Shown: positions 33,739-41,754 of the stretch, one piece after another
How positions within the stretch are numbered: the stretch's first letter is position 1
Layout of the letters: each line of letters starts with the position of its first letter
Assembly (NCBI GenBank): GCA_964426415.1
Contig: CAYRQM010000007.1
Span: forward strand, 1-53,246
Source of the DNA: UBA3792 sp964426415
Lineage (GTDB): Bacteria > Bacillota > Clostridia > Christensenellales > CAG-138
DNA: 53,246 nucleotides
Direction: 5' to 3'
Notes under the pieces: model-generated
Told to the model about the DNA's origin: nothing
Database searches by the model: none
The model's input: the letters and a program-made list of their open reading frames with translations, nothing else
Translations under genes and position numbers: made by a program

Positions 33739-35058
33739 ATGAAACGAATCTTCAGCATCCTGCTGACCCTGCTCTTTCTCATCACCCTCTTTCCCGCCGT
33801 CACAGGTTTGACGGAGGCGAGCGATGAACCAACCATTTATGGCGACTTTATGTACACGACTGTTGGCGGAAATGCCACCATCATCGGTTATCTTGGTTCC
33901 AGCGGCGCTGTCACGATACCCGCTGAGGTGGACGGCTATCCCGTCATAGCCTTTGGGAATGAAACTTTCCAAGGTACTCCTTACATTACAAGCGTCGTGA
34001 TTCCGAGCGGCGTGACAAGCATCGCGGCCAGCTCTTTTTCCGGATGCACTTCTCTTACCAGCGTTACGATCCCAAGCAGCGTAACGACCATCGGGGAGAG
34101 CGCATTTGCTTCTTGTATCGCCCTTACAAGCATTACGATTCCGAACAGCGTAACGACGATTGACAACTTTGTTTTCAGCGGCTGCGAAGCGCTCACAAGC
34201 GTCACAATTCCGGGCAGCATCTCGACGATTTCCGCAGGAACATTTAATGGCTGCACTGCGCTTTCCGACGTCACGATTCAAAATGGCGTTGCGGAAATCC
34301 GACCGAGCGCTTTTGGTGGCTGCACCGCGCTTACAAGCATCACGATTCCGAGCAGCGTAACGACCATCGCGGGTTTAGCGTTCTCCGGCTGTTCCTCACT
34401 TGACAGCGTATTCTTTGAAGGCGTGCCGCATGATGCAGATATTATGGGCCCCATGGAAACCTGCTTTGATGGGTGCGCCGCAGATCTTGTCTTCTATTAC
34501 AGTTCGCGCTATGCCGCGTCTTGGGCGCCAAACGGTGAGACCACTTGGACGGAGCCGGCAAAATGGGGAGCTGGGGTGGTCTACAACATCGCGCCGATGG
34601 AGCAGCTGCTGGGCGCGCAGGCGTACACCGACGGATCCAAATTCCGCTTCGCGTTTGAGATTGACCGCACTGCGCTGCAGGCGGCGCTTACGCCCGGCGA
34701 TACGCTGCAAATTGGCTACAACGTCCGTTCCAAGACAAACTATGAAGCCAACGGCGTTTTGAACACCGTCACGCTGCCTGCCGTCACTTGGACGGCTGCG
34801 ATGGACGCGGCGGAAACGGGCACGGCGCTCAAGGAGCTGCTGTACACCGCGTACTACGGTGCGGGGATGCGCATCTATTCTGCCGACGCGGATTCGCTGA
34901 CGTTTGCGCTGGTGATTACGGGCATGTCGAACAAGCAGAGCACGGACATCGTGTTCACGGGCTTCTTCACGACGCCCAAGGTCTCGATGCGCGGCATCTT
35001 GAAATACAACAGCGTCACGGGTGTGCTTGCCGGCACGGCTTCCACCGTGATCAACTGA
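33739..35058 (+). CDS. Secreted BspA-like leucine-rich-repeat protein, copy 1
   Basis: A 439-residue protein with a Sec signal peptide (MKRIFSILLTLLFLITLFPA, cleavage likely before residue 30). Residues about 60-240 are about seven 23-residue Treponema/BspA-type LRRs of the form TSVTIPSSVTTIGESAFASC. The last 175 residues form a non-LRR domain (VYNIAPMEQLLGAQAYTDGS onward) that is almost identical in the second copy. No LPXTG, lipobox or SLH motif is visible, so how it stays at the surface, if it does, is unclear. BspA-like proteins often bind host or matrix proteins. GGGAGG precedes the ATG. A small acidic peptide gene follows after 13 nt. Confidence 0.88.
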   Translation: MKRIFSILLTLLFLITLFPAVTGLTEASDEPTIYGDFMYTTVGGNATIIGYLGSSGAVTIPAEVDGYPVIAFGNETFQGTPYITSVVIPSGVTSIAASSFSGCTSLTSVTIPSSVTTIGESAFASCIALTSITIPNSVTTIDNFVFSGCEALTSVTIPGSISTISAGTFNGCTALSDVTIQNGVAEIRPSAFGGCTALTSITIPSSVTTIAGLAFSGCSSLDSVFFEGVPHDADIMGPMETCFDGCAADLVFYYSSRYAASWAPNGETTWTEPAKWGAGVVYNIAPMEQLLGAQAYTDGSKFRFAFEIDRTALQAALTPGDTLQIGYNVRSKTNYEANGVLNTVTLPAVTWTAAMDAAETGTALKELLYTAYYGAGMRIYSADADSLTFALVITGMSNKQSTDIVFTGFFTTPKVSMRGILKYNSVTGVLAGTASTVIN

Positions 35059-35071
35059 GGAGGATTTGCAT

Positions 35072-35239
35072 ATGAAAAAGCCATACGAGACGGCAAAAAT
35101 CGAGATCTTGCGTTTCAAAACCCGCGATGTGCTCGCGGACAGCGGGAATTGGAATGACGGGAACGAGGGCGACGCGCCGGAAGTGTCCGGAGACATCGTG
35201 TTAAACTTCGCACCGCTTGCAGATTATATCTTCGATTAA
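35072..35239 (+). CDS. Small acidic protein of unknown function, paralogue 1
   Basis: A 55-residue open frame. GAGGAGG overlapping the stop of the LRR gene lies 8 nt before the ATG. It shares AKIEILRFKTRDVLADSG and DAPEVSG-like segments with the 57-residue product at 38149, and both are encoded 13 nt after a BspA-like gene. The first half is mixed-charge, the second acidic and Gly/Asp-rich, with no signal peptide or membrane segment. I do not recognise a named family. No maturation enzyme is nearby, so a modified-peptide role has no support. Confidence 0.75.
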   Translation: MKKPYETAKIEILRFKTRDVLADSGNWNDGNEGDAPEVSGDIVLNFAPLADYIFD

Positions 35240-35249
35240 GCCATTGTGG

Positions 35250-35274
35250 GCTGTTGCTCCTCCCTTGCGGCAGC
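35250..35274 (+). promoter_or_regulatory. Hairpin with CCTCCC loop after small gene 1
   Basis: GCTGTTGC and GCGGCAGC pair around the loop TCCTCCCTT, which is complementary to a Shine-Dalgarno sequence. The same hairpin follows small gene 2 at 38332-38358. Confidence 0.6.
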
Positions 35275-35292
35275 ACACAAGTCAATAGCGGC

Positions 35293-35319
35293 GGGCATGG
35301 TGGACCCTACACCATGCCC
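35293..35319 (+). terminator. Hairpin after module 1, possible terminator
   Basis: A 10-bp stem GGGCATGGTG/CACCATGCCC with a 7-nt loop. The T tract after it is weak, so termination is uncertain. Confidence 0.5.
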
Positions 35320-35732
35320 ATTCCCCTTCATGTGACGACTTTGAAAGAACAAGTCCGAAACGAAGATGCAACGTCACATCATCGAAAAGGACTTTATGGA
35401 TACGCCATGGAGGGCGAAACAAACGAATGATTTTTTGGATTAGGGTCGGGGGTTCTCATCAAATACAACGGGACGGGAGGTGCTGTCATGCTATCCGCTA
35501 CTATCTTCCTATCTGACGCATCTTCTCCCTGCACCTCCCTCGCCGGTGCCTCGGTTTTGGACTACGCAGCCACGATCGAACAAGGCCAATTTGTAGAACG
35601 CACCCTGCCTGTCACCTTGGCCGTTGCCGCATCTTTGTGCGACAGCCCGCAAGGCAAGCGCCTTGAGGATGGTGTTTCAAAACACGATTCCAAATGGCAT
35701 CCCCAAATTTTGACGTCATAGGAGGTACAAAC
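35320..35732. other. Intergenic region with a relic of a third BspA-like gene
   Basis: Bases 35434-35490 read FFGLGSGVLIKYNGTGGAV in one frame, matching FAMAGSVLIKYNGTGGDV inside the second LRR protein. The flanks do not continue the similarity. A 77-codon frame starting at 35488 inside this relic has no family features and I do not call it a gene. GGAGG for the next gene lies at 35721. Confidence 0.6.
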
Positions 35733-38135
35733 ATGAAACGAATCTTTAGTTGTTTGCTGGCACTGGTCTTACTGCTTGCACTCGTTCCCGCCGTCACAAG
35801 TATGGCGACAGGGGAAGGGGACTTGTATTACAACCTCGACGCAGATGGAAACGCCGCCATCACGGATTACACGGGCGCGGGCGGCGCCGTTACAATTCCC
35901 GCAACGATTGACGGCTACACCGTCACGTCGATTTGGGATTATGCTTTCGACGGCAATGATACCATTACAAGCGTTACGATTCCAAACAGCGTGACCAAGA
36001 TTGGCGATGGCGCATTCTATCATTGCACCGCGCTTACAAGCGTCACGATCCCCAACAGCGTCACGTTCATTGACAACGGTGCATTTTACGGATGTACTTC
36101 CCTTGCAAGCATCACGATTCCGAGCGGGATAACGACCATTAAAACCTACGCATTTCAGGGATGTACTTCCCTTACAAGCGTCACCATCCCAAGCAGCGTA
36201 ACCGCCATTGAGCAGTATGCATTTTACGGATGTACTTCTCTTGCAAGCATCACGCTTCCGAGCGGGGTAACGACCATCGGCGACGGTGCGTTTTATGGCT
36301 GCACCGACCTTGCAACCATCACGTTCCCAAGCAGCGTGACGCATATTGGGACTAATGCCTTTTACAATACCCCGTGGCTGACTGCGCAAACGGATGAATT
36401 CGCAATGGCAGGCAGCGTCTTGATCAAGTACAATGGGACAGGCGGGGATGTGACAATCCCGAACACCGTGACAGAAATTGGGGGGCAAGCGTTTTATAAC
36501 TGCAGCACCCTCACAAGCGTTACGATTCCAAGCAGCGTAACGTCCATCGGGGAGAGCGCATTTTGCGGCTGCTACAACCTTCTCTCCATCACGATTCCAA
36601 ACACCGTCACCGACATCGGCGCGTGGGCATTTGGAGACACCCAATGGTTGGACGCACAGACGGGAGACTTTATCATCGCCGGAGACGGCGTGTTGGTTGC
36701 GTACAAAGGAACGGGGGGCAATGTGACCATTCCGTCCGGCGTAAAGAATGTGTCACATGTTTTCCGTAACAGTTCCTCCCTCACCGCCGTCACCATTCCG
36801 GGCAGTGTGACCACGATTGGGGAACAAGCGTTTGCATGGGCGACCGCCCTCACAAGCGTCACCATCCAAAGCGGCGTAACGACCATCGGAGACTCAACGT
36901 TTTACGGATGTACTTCCCTTGCAAACGTCACAATTCCAAACAGCGTGACCGCGATTGGAAAGGAGGCGTTCGGTGATTGCGACGCCCTGACAAGCATCAC
37001 CCTTCCAAACAGCGTGACCGCGATTGGAAAGGAGGCGTTCGGTGATTGCGACGCCCTGACAAGCATCACCATTCCGGGCAGCGTGGCGACAATCGAAAAG
37101 AGTACATTTACTCATTGTAACGCGCTCGCAAGCGTCACGATCTCCAACAACCTCACCGATATCCCGGAAAGCTTGTTCTATGGCTGCACTGCGCTTCCGA
37201 GCGTCACCATTCCGGACGGTGTGGGCAGGATTGTGCGTGGGGCGTTTTACGAGTGCACCGCGCTTACAAGCGTCACGATCCCAGACAGCGTGACGACCAT
37301 CGACTGCGGCGCATTCTATAGCTGCACCTCACTTGCAAACGTCACAATTCCCGACAGCGTAACGACAATCAAGTATGGCGCATTCGCCCTTTGCTCTGCA
37401 CTCACAAGCGTCGTCATTCCCAACAGCGTGGAGGTTCTCGGCATTGCGGCATTCACTGCTTGTTCTTCCCTCAAGAGCGCGCTCTTCTTGGGCGCGCCGC
37501 CCACGATTGACGAATCAGTCAATCTTGGCATCGTGGAAACGCCGGTCTTCGGAGACTGCGCAACGGGCTTTACCATCTACTATGATGGACGACAAGCCGC
37601 AGCATGGGCGCCAAACGGCGAAACCACTTGGACGGAGCCGATCACCGATGGCGCAACCTACAACATCGCGCCGCTGCCCGCGCTGCTAGGCGCGCAGGCG
37701 TACACCGACGGATCCAAATTCCGCTTCGCGTTCGAGATCGACCGCGCAGCGCTGCAGGCGGCACTGGAGCCTGGCGAAACGCTGCAAATTGGCTACAACG
37801 TGCGCTCGAAGGCCAACTATGATAACGATGGGAATTTGAGCACGGTCTTGCTGCCTGCCGTCACTTGGACGGCTGCGATGGACGCAGCGACCACGGGCAC
37901 GGCGCTCAAGGAGCTGCTGTACACCGCTTACTATGGTGCGGGCATGCGCATCTTCTCGGCAGACGCAGACTCTTTGACGTTTGCGCTGGTGCTGACGGGC
38001 ATGTCGGACAAGCAGAGCACGGACATCGTGTTCACGGGCTTCTTCACGACGCCCAAGATCTCGATGCGCGGCATACTAAAATACAACAGCATCCAAAAGG
38101 TGCTTGCCGGCACGGCTTCGACCGTGACCGAGTAA
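35733..38135 (+). CDS. Secreted BspA-like leucine-rich-repeat protein, copy 2
   Basis: An 800-residue paralogue of the protein at 33739, with a signal peptide (MKRIFSCLLALVLLLALVPA), about twenty 23-residue BspA-type LRRs, and the same C-terminal domain of about 175 residues. Two islands interrupt the LRRs (FAMAGSVLIKYNGTGGDVTI and FIIAGDGVLVAYKGTGGNVT); these are non-repeat insertions typical of this family. One LRR is duplicated exactly at DNA level (36939-37076). No wall-anchor motif is seen. GGAGGTACAAAC precedes the ATG. The next gene starts 13 nt after its stop, exactly as in copy 1. Confidence 0.88.
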   Translation: MKRIFSCLLALVLLLALVPAVTSMATGEGDLYYNLDADGNAAITDYTGAGGAVTIPATIDGYTVTSIWDYAFDGNDTITSVTIPNSVTKIGDGAFYHCTALTSVTIPNSVTFIDNGAFYGCTSLASITIPSGITTIKTYAFQGCTSLTSVTIPSSVTAIEQYAFYGCTSLASITLPSGVTTIGDGAFYGCTDLATITFPSSVTHIGTNAFYNTPWLTAQTDEFAMAGSVLIKYNGTGGDVTIPNTVTEIGGQAFYNCSTLTSVTIPSSVTSIGESAFCGCYNLLSITIPNTVTDIGAWAFGDTQWLDAQTGDFIIAGDGVLVAYKGTGGNVTIPSGVKNVSHVFRNSSSLTAVTIPGSVTTIGEQAFAWATALTSVTIQSGVTTIGDSTFYGCTSLANVTIPNSVTAIGKEAFGDCDALTSITLPNSVTAIGKEAFGDCDALTSITIPGSVATIEKSTFTHCNALASVTISNNLTDIPESLFYGCTALPSVTIPDGVGRIVRGAFYECTALTSVTIPDSVTTIDCGAFYSCTSLANVTIPDSVTTIKYGAFALCSALTSVVIPNSVEVLGIAAFTACSSLKSALFLGAPPTIDESVNLGIVETPVFGDCATGFTIYYDGRQAAAWAPNGETTWTEPITDGATYNIAPLPALLGAQAYTDGSKFRFAFEIDRAALQAALEPGETLQIGYNVRSKANYDNDGNLSTVLLPAVTWTAAMDAATTGTALKELLYTAYYGAGMRIFSADADSLTFALVLTGMSDKQSTDIVFTGFFTTPKISMRGILKYNSIQKVLAGTASTVTE
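36939..37076 (+). repeat. Recent in-frame 69-bp tandem duplication of one LRR
   Basis: Bases 36939-37007 and 37008-37076 differ only near the ends; each encodes SVTAIGKEAFGDCDALTSIT. Neighbouring LRRs differ at many bases, so this is a recent expansion. Confidence 0.9.
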
Positions 38136-38148
38136 GGAGGAACAGAAT

Positions 38149-38322
38149 ATGAAACAATACGAATCGGCCAAAATCGAAATCTTGCGTTTCAAAACCCGCG
38201 ATGTGCTCGCGGACAGCGGGACTTGGAACGGCGAGACCCCGACGAACGGCGGCGATGCACCGGAAGTACCCGGTGGTGCCGTGCTGAACTTCGATCCAAT
38301 GATCAAACACTTGGACGATTGA
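38149..38322 (+). CDS. Small acidic protein of unknown function, paralogue 2
   Basis: A 57-residue open frame, paralogue of 35072-35239. AAGGAGG just after the LRR-gene stop lies 9 nt before the ATG. Shared core: SAKIEILRFKTRDVLADSG, then a variable acidic region (TWNGETPTNGGDAPEVPGG) and a hydrophobic end with AVLNF. The nucleotide sequence of the first half is nearly identical to copy 1, while the C-terminal third has diverged (MIKHLDD versus ADYIFD), which suggests constraint on the N-terminal core. It is probably translated with the LRR protein and remains cytoplasmic. Function unknown. Confidence 0.75.
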   Translation: MKQYESAKIEILRFKTRDVLADSGTWNGETPTNGGDAPEVPGGAVLNFDPMIKHLDD

Positions 38323-38331
38323 TTCTGCGAC

Positions 38332-38358
38332 GGCTGTCGCACCTCCCTTGCGGCAGCC
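38332..38358 (+). promoter_or_regulatory. Hairpin with CCTCCC loop after small gene 2
   Basis: GGCTGTCGC/GCGGCAGCC (one G-T pair) around ACCTCCCTT. Conserved with 35250-35274; the loop is the complement of an SD sequence. Confidence 0.6.
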
Positions 38359-38377
38359 GCGTAAGTGCCGAATATAA

Positions 38378-38416
38378 GACCACACCGAAGGAGGATCACT
38401 TCGGTGTGGTCGTTTT
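38378..38416 (+). terminator. Strong terminator of module 2
   Basis: A perfect 13-bp stem (GACCACACCGAAG / CTTCGGTGTGGTC) with an 8-nt loop, followed by GTTTT. It lies between convergent genes and may also serve asnS weakly from the other side. Confidence 0.88.
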
Positions 38417-38441
38417 ATGCATTTTTGGGGAGAATGGCAAA

Positions 38442-39824
38442 TTACAGCTCTAAGTTTGCCGCCGTGCGGGGGAAGGGCAGCACGTCGCGGATGTTTGCCA
38501 TGCCCGTCAGATACATGACCATGCGCTCGAACCCAAGCCCGAAGCCGGCATGCTTGACACTGCCATATTTGCGCAAATCCAAGAACCATTGGTATTCGGA
38601 CATATCCATGCCCAACTCCTTGCAGCGGGCGTCCAGCACGTCGTAGCGTTCCTCACGCTGGCTGCCGCCGATGATCTCACCTACGCCCGGCACCAGCAGA
38701 TCGCACGCCGCCACCGTCTTGCCGTCGTCGTTGACGCGCATATAGAACGACTTGATCTCCTTGGGATAGTCGGTGAGGAAGATGGGCTTGCCAAACACCT
38801 GCTCGGTGAGGTAACGCTCATGCTCGGACTGCAGGTCGATGCCCCATTCCACGGGGTATTCAAACGCGGCGCCGCTGTCCTTTAAGATGGCGATGGCGTC
38901 GGTATAGGTGACGCGGCCGAAGTCGTTGTGCAGCACGTTGTGCAGCCTGTCCAAAAGGTCTTTGTCGATAAATTTCGAGAAGAACGCCATCTCGTCGGGG
39001 CAGCGCTCCAACACGGTTTGGATGATGTACTTGACCATCGCTTCGGCAATTTCCATGTCGCCCTCCAAATCGCAGAACGCCATTTCCGGCTCGATCATCC
39101 AGAACTCGCTGGCGTGACGGGCGGTAAAGCTGTATTCGGCACGGAAGGTGGGGCCAAACGTGTAGATGTCGCGGAACGCCAACGCGAACGCTTCGCCGTA
39201 GAGCTGACCCGAACCCGACAGATGGACTTCCTTTTTGAAGAAATCTTGGGTGTAGTCAATCTTGCCGTCCTCGGTGCGGGGCGGATTTTCCATGTCGAGC
39301 GTGGTCACTTGGAACATCTCGCCGCGGCCTTCGCAGTCGGCGTTGGTGAGAATCGGCGTGTGGACGTAGACGAACCCGCGGGACTGGAAGAATTCGTGGA
39401 TGGCAGCCGCCACCACGGAGCGCACGCGGAACGTCGCCAAAAACGTGTTGGTGCGGGGACGCAGCGTGGGCATGGTGCGCAGATACTCCAGCGAATGGCG
39501 CTTCTTTTGCATGGGATAATCGGGCGGACACGCGCCCAAGATCGTGACGGTCTCGGCGTGAATCTCAAACGGCTGCGGCGCGTCGGGCGTCAGCAGCAGC
39601 GTGCCGCTTACCTCGACGGAGCAGCCCGTCGAAAGCCCCTTGCCCAAGCCGCGTGCGTCGTTGGGATATACGACCTGCACCGAGCAAAACGCGGTGCCGT
39701 CGTTCAGCTCGATGAAGCCAAACGACTTGCTTTCGCGCACGGTGCGCACCCAGCCGCCGACGGTGATGGCGCCCACATAGCGTTCGGGGTTCTTTTCGAT
39801 GTCACGCAGTCTTGGTAGTTGCAT
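38442..39824 (-). CDS. asnS: Asparaginyl-tRNA synthetase
   Basis: A 460-residue class IIb synthetase that charges tRNA-Asn. The N-terminal OB-fold (ITVGGWVRTVRESKSFGFIE) binds the anticodon; motif 2 is PTFRAEYSFTARHASEFWM with MIEPEMAF, and motif 3 is HAGFGLGFERMVMYLTG. The AsnRS-type motif 2 and the absence of the AspRS GAD insert support asparagine over aspartate. AAAGGAG lies 6-7 nt before the ATG. Its leader is only about 45 nt, so a T-box riboswitch, common on such genes in Bacillota, is absent. Confidence 0.95.
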   Translation of the reverse strand: MQLPRLRDIEKNPERYVGAITVGGWVRTVRESKSFGFIELNDGTAFCSVQVVYPNDARGLGKGLSTGCSVEVSGTLLLTPDAPQPFEIHAETVTILGACPPDYPMQKKRHSLEYLRTMPTLRPRTNTFLATFRVRSVVAAAIHEFFQSRGFVYVHTPILTNADCEGRGEMFQVTTLDMENPPRTEDGKIDYTQDFFKKEVHLSGSGQLYGEAFALAFRDIYTFGPTFRAEYSFTARHASEFWMIEPEMAFCDLEGDMEIAEAMVKYIIQTVLERCPDEMAFFSKFIDKDLLDRLHNVLHNDFGRVTYTDAIAILKDSGAAFEYPVEWGIDLQSEHERYLTEQVFGKPIFLTDYPKEIKSFYMRVNDDGKTVAACDLLVPGVGEIIGGSQREERYDVLDARCKELGMDMSEYQWFLDLRKYGSVKHAGFGLGFERMVMYLTGMANIRDVLPFPRTAANLEL

Positions 39825-39869
39825 AGGGAATCTCCTTTTTCTGCCTTGGGCAGTCCGTTTCTTCCGTGA

Positions 39870-39897
39870 ATTATAACATAATTTTCACGTTTTGCAA
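39870..39897 (-). promoter_or_regulatory. asnS promoter
   Basis: On the minus strand TTGCAA (39897-39892), a 16-nt spacer and TATAAT (39875-39870). It is divergent from and close to the protease -10 at 39921. Confidence 0.7.
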
Positions 39898-39920
39898 TGG
39901 TATTCTGCCACAACTTACGT

Positions 39921-39926
39921 TATAAT
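39921..39926 (+). promoter_or_regulatory. -10 box of the YugP-like gene, leaderless geometry
   Basis: TATAAT at 39921-39926 predicts a start at 39933, exactly the A of the ATG. The -35 (TGGTAT at 39898) is weak. AAAGG before the ATG is too close to act as a ribosome site. Confidence 0.55.
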
Positions 39927-39932
39927 AAAGGT

Positions 39933-40640
39933 ATGGAGTTTTATCTTTACACAATTTTGCTGCTGTTGGTCATGGTGCTGTCGTTTGCCGCGTCGGCACG
40001 GGTCAATTCGGTGTTTCAAAGGCTCAACCAGACGCCGGCTTCGAGTGGGCTGCCTGCCCGCGAGGTGGCGCGGCGCATCATGGGCGACAACAGTGTGACG
40101 CTGCCGATTACGCGGGTCAGCGGCGCGTTGACCGACCATTACAACCCCAAAACGGGTACGGTCGGTCTCAGCGAAGCCGTGTACGATTCCAACTCCGTCG
40201 CCGCGTTGTCGGTGGCTGCCCACGAGGTCGGACACGTTTTGCAATACGAAGAAGGCTATGCGCCCATCCGCATTCGCAACGCCGTGCTGCCCGTCGCCAA
40301 CTTTGGCTGTCGGTTCGGGCCATACCTCATTTTGGGCGGCATCGTGCTGTCGCTCTTTGCCAATGCGGGCAACGTCGGCTATTACATCGCCATGGGCGGC
40401 GTCGCGCTGTATTTTGTCATGTTCCTGTTTCAGCTTGTCACGCTGCCGGTGGAATTCAACGCAAGCCGCCGCGCACTGACGCTGCTCACCGATGGCGGCT
40501 ACATCACCGAAGCCGAACGCCCTGCCGCCAAAAAGATGCTGCGCGCCGCCGCCAACACCTATGTGCTCGCCGCGCTGGGCTCGCTCATCACCATTTTGCG
40601 CTTGCTGACGCTGGTGCGCGGCACACGCCGCAGCAACTAA
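39933..40640 (+). CDS. YugP-family membrane zinc metallopeptidase
   Basis: A 235-residue protein with an N-terminal membrane helix (about 2-22), the zinc-protease motif H97-E98-V-G-H101 in VAAHEVGHVLQYEEGY, a central hydrophobic pair (about 120-170), and a C-terminal segment VLAALGSLITILRLL. This matches PF04298/YugP, putative neutral zinc metallopeptidases. Catalysis probably occurs near the membrane on the cytoplasmic side; the substrate is unknown. I start at 39933, where the hydrophobic helix begins; the upstream extension crosses the -10 box. A strong terminator follows. Confidence 0.9.
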   Translation: MEFYLYTILLLLVMVLSFAASARVNSVFQRLNQTPASSGLPAREVARRIMGDNSVTLPITRVSGALTDHYNPKTGTVGLSEAVYDSNSVAALSVAAHEVGHVLQYEEGYAPIRIRNAVLPVANFGCRFGPYLILGGIVLSLFANAGNVGYYIAMGGVALYFVMFLFQLVTLPVEFNASRRALTLLTDGGYITEAERPAAKKMLRAAANTYVLAALGSLITILRLLTLVRGTRRSN

Positions 40641-40653
40641 GGCTTTTTCAACA

Positions 40654-40682
40654 AAAGCGCCTCCCGTTTGGGAGGCGTTTGC
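40654..40682. terminator. Bidirectional terminator between the protease gene and tsaD
   Basis: An 8-bp stem CGCCTCCC/GGGAGGCG (40658-40677) with a 4-nt loop and T-runs on both sides, between convergent genes. Confidence 0.85.
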
Positions 40683-40698
40683 GCGTTAAAAAAAGGCG

Positions 40699-41754
40699 CT
40701 ACACCACGGACAAATAGGGCGTGGCGTTCAAATCCAGCCCCGACAAATGCCCCTTCATCAACAGATAGAATCCGGCGCTGCCAATCATGGCGGCGTTGTC
40801 GGTGCAGTAGCGGAATTCGGAGCAGCAGAAGCGGATGCCCTTTTGGTCTGCCTTTCGCTGCAGCTGCGCCCGCAGATCGTGGTTTGCAGAGACGCCGCCC
40901 GCCAACGCCAGCGTATCGGTGGCGGCACGCACCGCTTTGTCGCTTAGGATGGAGTTGACCGCGTATTGGAAGGACGCCGCAACGTCGGCACGGTGGATGG
41001 GCTCGCCGCGCTGCTCGGCAACGTGCAGCGTGTTGATGACCGCCGTCTTCAGCCCCGAAAAGCTCATATCAAAGGTGTCCTCGCGCTCGTTGAAGGCGGA
41101 ATGGAAGTGGATTGCCTTGGGATCGCCGTCCTTTGCAAGCCGTTCCAGCTCGGGCCCGCCGGGATATGGAAGCCCCAGCACCCGCGCCACCTTGTCGTAG
41201 GCTTCGCCCGCCGCGTCGTCACGCGTGCAGCCGATGAGCGTGCAGCGGTCGTAATCCTCCACCCGCAGGATGTGGCTGTGTCCGCCCGACGCCACAAGGC
41301 AGGTGAACGGCGGCTTGAGATCGGGATAGGTGAGGTAGTTGGCGGCGATATGCCCCCAAATGTGATTCGTGCCCACCAGCGGCAAATTGCAGGCAAGCGC
41401 CAAGCCCTTGGCGTAGCTGACGCCAACCAGCAGCGCACCCACCAGCCCGGGACCGCAGGTGACGGCGATGGCGTCCACCTCGGCAAGCGTCATGTGCGCG
41501 TCAAATAGCGCCTGCTCCACGACCACGCCGATTTGATCGACATGGTTGCGGCTGGCAAGCTCGGGCACGACGCCGCCGTATTTGCGGTGCAGCGGGATTT
41601 GGGTGTAGACCGCGTTGGACAACACCGTGCGCCCGTCTCGCACGATGGCGCAGGCGGTTTCGTCGCAGGAGGTTTCAATGGCAAGCACGGTGGCGTGGCC
41701 GCTTTGCATCAGGGCAAGCTGCTTGCGCGCCGCCGCTTCGGAATAGGCGCTCAT
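40699..41754 (-). CDS. tsaD: tRNA threonylcarbamoyladenosine synthase subunit TsaD
   Basis: A 351-residue member of the Kae1/Qri7/TsaD family. It transfers the threonylcarbamoyl group to A37 of ANN-decoding tRNAs with TsaB and TsaE. VLAIETSCDETACAIV and VPELASRNHVDQI open the ASKHA fold, the metal-binding pair is H131/H135 in TNHIWGHIAANY, and SGGHSHI, LALAGGVSANHDLR and YCTDNAAMI follow. The N-terminus is about 20 residues longer than in most TsaD. Its start overlaps the DUF1461 gene stop by ATGA, so it is the last gene of a four-gene minus-strand operon. Confidence 0.95.
   Translation of the reverse strand: MSAYSEAAARKQLALMQSGHATVLAIETSCDETACAIVRDGRTVLSNAVYTQIPLHRKYGGVVPELASRNHVDQIGVVVEQALFDAHMTLAEVDAIAVTCGPGLVGALLVGVSYAKGLALACNLPLVGTNHIWGHIAANYLTYPDLKPPFTCLVASGGHSHILRVEDYDRCTLIGCTRDDAAGEAYDKVARVLGLPYPGGPELERLAKDGDPKAIHFHSAFNEREDTFDMSFSGLKTAVINTLHVAEQRGEPIHRADVAASFQYAVNSILSDKAVRAATDTLALAGGVSANHDLRAQLQRKADQKGIRFCCSEFRYCTDNAAMIGSAGFYLLMKGHLSGLDLNATPYLSVV

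Noticed and set aside
35488..35721. 77-codon frame between the LRR modules
   Set aside because: Starts inside a BspA relic, its GGGAGG is the relic's Gly codons, and the product resembles nothing.
35072..38322. The small acidic proteins as RiPP precursors
   Set aside because: No radical SAM, LanB/LanM, YcaO, protease or dedicated exporter lies nearby, and the conserved part is the N-terminal core without a Cys/Ser/Thr-rich tail.
39825..39875. T-box riboswitch for asnS
   Set aside because: The leader from the predicted start is only about 45 nt, too short for a T-box.
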